Below, one piece after another: positions 60,330-64,000 of a DNA stretch of 64,000 nucleotides. The stretch is taken from the NCBI GenBank assembly GCA_965644315.1, contig CBFFRQ010000053.1, forward strand, positions 496,001-560,000, in the 5' to 3' direction. Below the pieces are notes generated by a model. It was not told the DNA's origin and ran no database searches. It saw nothing but the letters and a program-made list of their open reading frames with translations. The position numbers and the translations under genes are program-made. The stretch is from Caecitellus pseudoparvulus (lineage: Eukaryota > Bigyra: Bicosoecida). Each line of letters begins with the position of its first letter. Positions within the stretch are counted from its first letter, which is position 1.

Positions 60330-61819
60330 TCACAGGCCTCGAGCACGCTTGGCGCGTGCGGCGAGGGAGTCCAGGCCAGTCGCCACGGTGGCAGCGGCGC
60401 GGTGCGAGGCAGCTCCAGCGCCCACCACCGCCATAGCCTGCGCACTTGCCGCTGCCCGCTGGGCTTGGGTGGGCCCCGCCCCCGCACGGCTGCGCCGCTT
60501 GCCATGCGAACTGATCAGGCCTTTCATTCCAGATGCCTGTGCTTCCGAGTGCACTTGCCTGCCCCGGGCAAGCGGCGTGGGCAGGCGTGCGGCAGCGGGC
60601 GTGGTGGACAGCCGCACTGAAACGCCAGCAACGCTGCGCCGTTCCGCTGCGTGGCACAGGGCAGCAGCGGGGCCCCGAGAGAGGGCCTGCAGTGCAGCTG
60701 CCCGAGGAAGGGAGGTGAGGCCAGCCACCAGGGCAGCGGCATCATGTGGGGACCGCATGAGGGTGTGTGACTCTGCGCCTGACGTGAGCATCAACGCACC
60801 ACGGCCCACACGCCCCCGCAGCTGCCGGTGCAAGTCGCTGACGTTGGCCACAAAGAACCGCCGCAAGGTGGCGTGTCGCAGCGCTGCGGCGAAAGGCACT
60901 TCCAGCACGATGCCAGCAGCCCGCGCAGCGTCAAGGCGGGCTTTCGTGAGGGGAAAGGGCAGTTTCTCCGTCCACGGCAGGGTCAGAATGTCCACAGCTC
61001 CGCTGCTGATGGCGGCTTCCCACGCCGCCACTGAGTGTGCCTCGACAGCCACAAGGTCGTAGGAGGCGAGCACATCGCTGGCTTTGTCCTGCGCAGCAGC
61101 ACAGCGGTGTGAGTGCGGGCACTGCGTCATGGCGGCGGCAAGCAAGAAACGCACGAGTGCATGCAAGTGCTTCTCTGTCTCACGCTCCACGCGCACGGTG
61201 ATGCGGTGGTACACCCGCACACCCTCTGCAGCTTGTGCCTGGAGGGGTGCGTTGCCCAGGTGTGGAGTGGATGTGGCGGCAGTGCCCGTTTGTTTGGGCG
61301 TTGCAGCGCGGCTGGGCGAGCCGCTGGGCGGCAGCAGCATGATGTCGCCGTCGGACGCATCACTGGGCGCCGCGGCAGGGCGAGGCACCTCGGGCTCACT
61401 GAGCTCCACACCTGCCCCCCCATGCACTTGCACCAGCTGCACGGGGGCCAGCAGGCTGTCCGGCACCTGCACTGCTTGTCGGACACAGGTCTGCGACGGC
61501 ACGGAAAGCGAGGGCGGCCCGTGAGCGCACGCGCAGAGAGGCACTGCGGCTCGAGCATGCACGCACATCTCCATTGCGCAGGGGAAGGTCAACGATGCGG
61601 TTCCACGCAATGCTGTGGTAGCCGTCTGTGGCGCGGAGCTCGACAGCGTGCAGCGGCGTGCTCGTGCGGAAATCGAAAGCCACACGCACACAACCCTGCA
61701 GTCATGAGGCACTCCTGCAGCACAGCAGCCGGCGGAGCACTGCGTTCGAAGGAAATGGCAAGGTCCATGAAGGCGTCCTGCCCACGGGGCAACATGGTGC
61801 TGCCCCCTGTGCCAGCCAT
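60330..61819 (-). CDS. RPP30: RNase P/MRP protein subunit p30
   Basis: Proposed exons 61819-61692, 61660-61567 and 61490-60330 give 460 residues. Hallmarks follow RPP30 order: AFMDLAISFE, TDGYHSIAWNRIVDLP, YHRITVRVE, ASYDLVAVEAHS, AVDILTLPWTEKLPFPLTKARLDAARAAGIVLEV (TEKLPF is diagnostic), RRFFVANVSDLHRQLRGRG, LTSGAESHTLMRSPHDAAAL, and LSRGPAAALCHAAERRSVAGV. The fold is a PHP-like TIM barrel, and the protein supports tRNA 5'-end processing. The second intron (76 nt, GTGCGTG..GTCGCAG) is clear. The first is inferred: a 31-nt piece (GTGTGCG..CACGAG) must go to bring the first two parts into one frame, with an unusual acceptor. The C-terminal 130 residues are Ala/Arg-rich, longer than usual. Confidence 0.85.
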
Positions 61820-61958
61820 GCTGAGTGGAGGAGGGCGTGCGTGCCTCAGACCAAGATGCTGGTTGGGCAGCTTGAGGCAAGCAGTGTCCCCTGGCTGGCC
61901 TGCCCGAGCACAGCCTGGGACAGGGGAGCAGAGCTGCAAGGTTGGATTGGCGCCGCCG

Positions 61959-64000
61959 TCACTTTGCCTGGGCCGGGCTGCGCGTGGCCTTCTCCAGGCG
62001 GGCCTCGTACCAATCCCGCAGGGTGACGAGGTCCCCCACACACACCCCAACCTGCACGAACCCCCGCCCCTGCAGAGGGCCCACGCCCTGCCGCAGCCCG
62101 AACAGCGGCACCGGCACGCCACCCCCCGCACCTTGCGAGTCCCGAGCCGAGGGGGGGTGGGGGGGGGTGTACGAGGGGGGTGTCCCCTCCCGCCACACCC
62201 CCCTCGCCGCCGCCACCCGAGCTGCAAACACCGCCGCCCCCTCCACATCGACAGGCGGCGCGGGCAGGAAGGGCAGGACGCGCGTGGTGGGCGCCAGCAC
62301 CCCCAGCGGCGACCCCCACTCCTCCATGCCTGCCAGCGCCTCCAGCACACTGTTCAGGCTGTGCGAGCGCAGCAACACATCCCCCGCTGCCGCCAGCTGT
62401 GCCCGACACATGCGGCCCAGAGCGTCCCCCACGGCGCACAGGACGCCCGAGGCGGCGGCAGTGGCGCGCAGCGTGCACTGCAGGCGCCGTGACAGGTGGG
62501 GGTCCGCCCGGTGCAGGAGGAGGGGGGTGGAGGGGGGGTATGGCAGGGCCTGAGCTTTGGCGGTGAGGGCAGCTCCCCGCGCCACCCCCCTGCCCGCCAC
62601 GACGGCGGCGAAGTGCAGGGCACGGGCCAGGCGGGGCAGCAGCATGACCGCCTCCCACGCCCAGGGGGCCGTGTCCGGTCCGGGGACCAGGGTGGACAGG
62701 GCGGTGTCCCCCCCCCCCATACCGTGCCGGGACAGCGCCCCACCGACCAGCGCCGTGGGAACTTGCGCCGCCTGGCCCAGGGCAGCCAGGGATGGGGCGG
62801 CGAGTGTGAGGGGCACCTCCAGCACCGCCAGGGGGGGGGTGCTGGTGCAGGAGGGGTCCCACGCCTGGGCTTGCTCGGACAACCAGTCCAGTGCCGCCTG
62901 CCCCTCCCCCAGCTGCATGGGGTGCGGCAGCCATGGGCGCAGCCATGCGCCCACCACGCCGCAAAGGGTGGTCAGGGGCGGGCCCTCCTGAATGCATGAC
63001 CTGAAGTCGCGCAGGAGGCCCGTGCAGCTGGCCACGGCAGAGTGCCCCCACGTCAGCAGCAGCTGCAGGCGCAGGGGGGGGTCCAGGGGGGGGTCCACGG
63101 GCTCCTCCGCCACCCCCTCCCCGTCAGCGTACAGCGCCTGCACCACCTCCCGAGGGGGGGGGCGGTAGGATCGCCTGTTGATGGCGGCCGCGTGCTGCAG
63201 GGGCGCGAACGCCGCCGCCAGCCCCGTCGCCACCCGCCCCCACTGCGACACGCCGCCCGGCGGACCCAGCACCTCAGTCACCGTGGGCGTCAGAGCAGCG
63301 GCCAAGGCGGCGTCATGGCCTGCCGTGCCCACAGCCACCACCGCCCCGCCCTGGCACGTCACGGGGCGCCGACTCAGGGCGTGGGCGTGGTCCGCCAGAC
63401 GGCGTGCCAGCGTGGACATCAGGCGCAGCCAGCACAGGTGCAGGAACAAGGCCAGTGGGCAGCCGCCCTGGGCTGCCTCCAGGTCGGGATCCGGCAAGCC
63501 ACGGAGGAGGGTGTCCCAGAGGGGGGGGTGCCCCCCCCCTCCGCTGGGGACGAGGGGGGGTGCGGGCAGCTCCACCGCCACCTTCGCCGCGTCGGCTGCG
63601 GGTCGCAGGGCGGCGCGCACCTTGGTCGCAGCAGTGGTGGACGGCGCCAGGGGGGTCTTGCGGCTCACCCGCGCACTGCGGCGACCCGCCATGCGAGCAG
63701 CAACACTGGGCGCCACGGGGGCAGTGTGGGCAGCGGCAGCGCGGAGGGGGGGTCGGTCGCACCGGCGGAGGGGGATGTCCAGGAGTGCCGCCGCCGCCTC
63801 GGGCAAATGCTGGGCAAGTGCCGTGAGCACGTGCATCGCCGCCGCCCGGCACACGGTGAGGAGGGCTGCCACTGCCTGGGAGGGGGGGGTGGCCGTGTCC
63901 CAGGGAGGGGGGGTCAGAGCCAGGTGCAGCAGGGTGGTGAGGAGGGGGGTGAGGTCCCCCCCTTCCCCCCCCTCATCCCCCCCAGGCAACGCCTCTACCA
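61959..64000 (-). CDS. Large helical protein, unknown, 5' partial
   Basis: The frame is open from the right edge to TGA at 61961-61959, about 680 residues, so the start lies outside. It is Ala/Leu-rich and looks like a helical-repeat protein: AVAALLTVCRAAAMHVLTALAQHLPEAA, LFLHLCWLRLMSTLARRLADH, LLRDFRSCI, LTLAAPSLAALGQAAQV, AWEAVMLLPRLARALHFAAVV. Short Gly/Pro linkers coded by G or C runs separate the blocks. The C-terminus has FVQVGVCVGDLVTLRDWYEARLEKA. I do not recognise the family; very large HEAT/armadillo proteins are possible. It ends 139 bp upstream of RPP30 on the same strand, with no AATGCATT between them. Confidence 0.6.
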   Translation of the reverse strand, partial: VEALPGGDEGGEGGDLTPLLTTLLHLALTPPPWDTATPPSQAVAALLTVCRAAAMHVLTALAQHLPEAAAALLDIPLRRCDRPPLRAAAAHTAPVAPSVAARMAGRRSARVSRKTPLAPSTTAATKVRAALRPAADAAKVAVELPAPPLVPSGGGGHPPLWDTLLRGLPDPDLEAAQGGCPLALFLHLCWLRLMSTLARRLADHAHALSRRPVTCQGGAVVAVGTAGHDAALAAALTPTVTEVLGPPGGVSQWGRVATGLAAAFAPLQHAAAINRRSYRPPPREVVQALYADGEGVAEEPVDPPLDPPLRLQLLLTWGHSAVASCTGLLRDFRSCIQEGPPLTTLCGVVGAWLRPWLPHPMQLGEGQAALDWLSEQAQAWDPSCTSTPPLAVLEVPLTLAAPSLAALGQAAQVPTALVGGALSRHGMGGGDTALSTLVPGPDTAPWAWEAVMLLPRLARALHFAAVVAGRGVARGAALTAKAQALPYPPSTPLLLHRADPHLSRRLQCTLRATAAASGVLCAVGDALGRMCRAQLAAAGDVLLRSHSLNSVLEALAGMEEWGSPLGVLAPTTRVLPFLPAPPVDVEGAAVFAARVAAARGVWREGTPPSYTPPHPPSARDSQGAGGGVPVPLFGLRQGVGPLQGRGFVQVGVCVGDLVTLRDWYEARLEKATRSPAQAK

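Noticed and set aside
2544-62998. ATGCAT sequences within coding regions (for example near 2544, 6335, 18993, 27224 and 62991)
   Set aside because: They lack the full AATGCATT form and lie inside genes away from stops, so they were not counted as the 3'-end element.
62616-63989. Other long frames on both strands over the last gene
   Set aside because: They are Pro/Arg-rich shadow translations; only one - strand frame is continuous to the window edge with a protein-like composition.
1-64000. CRISPR arrays, bacterial operons or phage genes
   Set aside because: No regularly spaced direct repeats, no Shine-Dalgarno-led gene strings, and clear spliceosomal introns throughout.

Overview
The window is nuclear DNA from a GC-rich, flagellated unicellular eukaryote. 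Genes carry short GT..AG introns, most of them 64-104 nt. The products are eukaryotic: 26S proteasome lid subunit, mitochondrial processing peptidase, p24 cargo receptor, RNase P subunit, MCM-binding protein and a dynein-arm assembly factor. TAA, TAG and TGA all end reading frames, so the code looks standard. The dynein assembly factor (DNAAF5-like) implies motile cilia. An EF-hand/PH/kinase fusion resembling apicomplexan CDPK7 and a favoured GTGCGTG donor site fit a GC-rich protist, perhaps SAR or haptophyte, but the lineage cannot be fixed from this sequence.

Layout. Positions 1-20,000 are visibly less GC-rich than the rest. They hold the 3' 15 kb of one uninterrupted giant gene and then a PIF/Harbinger-type DNA transposon with two convergent genes. 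From about 20,050 on the DNA is very GC-rich and compact. On the + strand come a TDP2-like phosphodiesterase, an alpha-type mitochondrial processing peptidase, a PH/C2-like protein and Rpn7/PSMD6. A huge low-complexity coiled-coil protein on the - strand meets Rpn7 tail to tail. After an uncharacterised + gene and a gene-poor kilobase, the - strand carries the EF-hand/PH/kinase and DNAAF5. Then follow a VMA12/TMEM199-like V-ATPase assembly factor, DPH4/DNAJC24, MCMBP, a hamartin (TSC1)-like protein, a p24/TMED protein, an unknown - strand gene, a coiled-coil protein, RPP30 and a partial - strand gene running off the right edge.

Genome-scale patterns. Convergent genes end 3-43 bp apart. In three of four non-transposon convergent junctions, and just downstream of two other stop codons, lies the palindrome AATGCATT. 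It may act as a strand-symmetric 3'-end signal. Introns are concentrated at the 5' ends of genes and are followed by one very long terminal exon. Donor sites favour GTGCGTG over GTAAGT. Runs of G and C are common in linker regions of many proteins.

Most genes are housekeeping and do not form a pathway. The clearest functional theme is cilia and signalling: DNAAF5, the IQ-motif giant protein, and the EF-hand/PH/kinase. Exon structures were joined by eye from splice motifs, reading phase and remembered family patterns; no alignment or transcript evidence was available.
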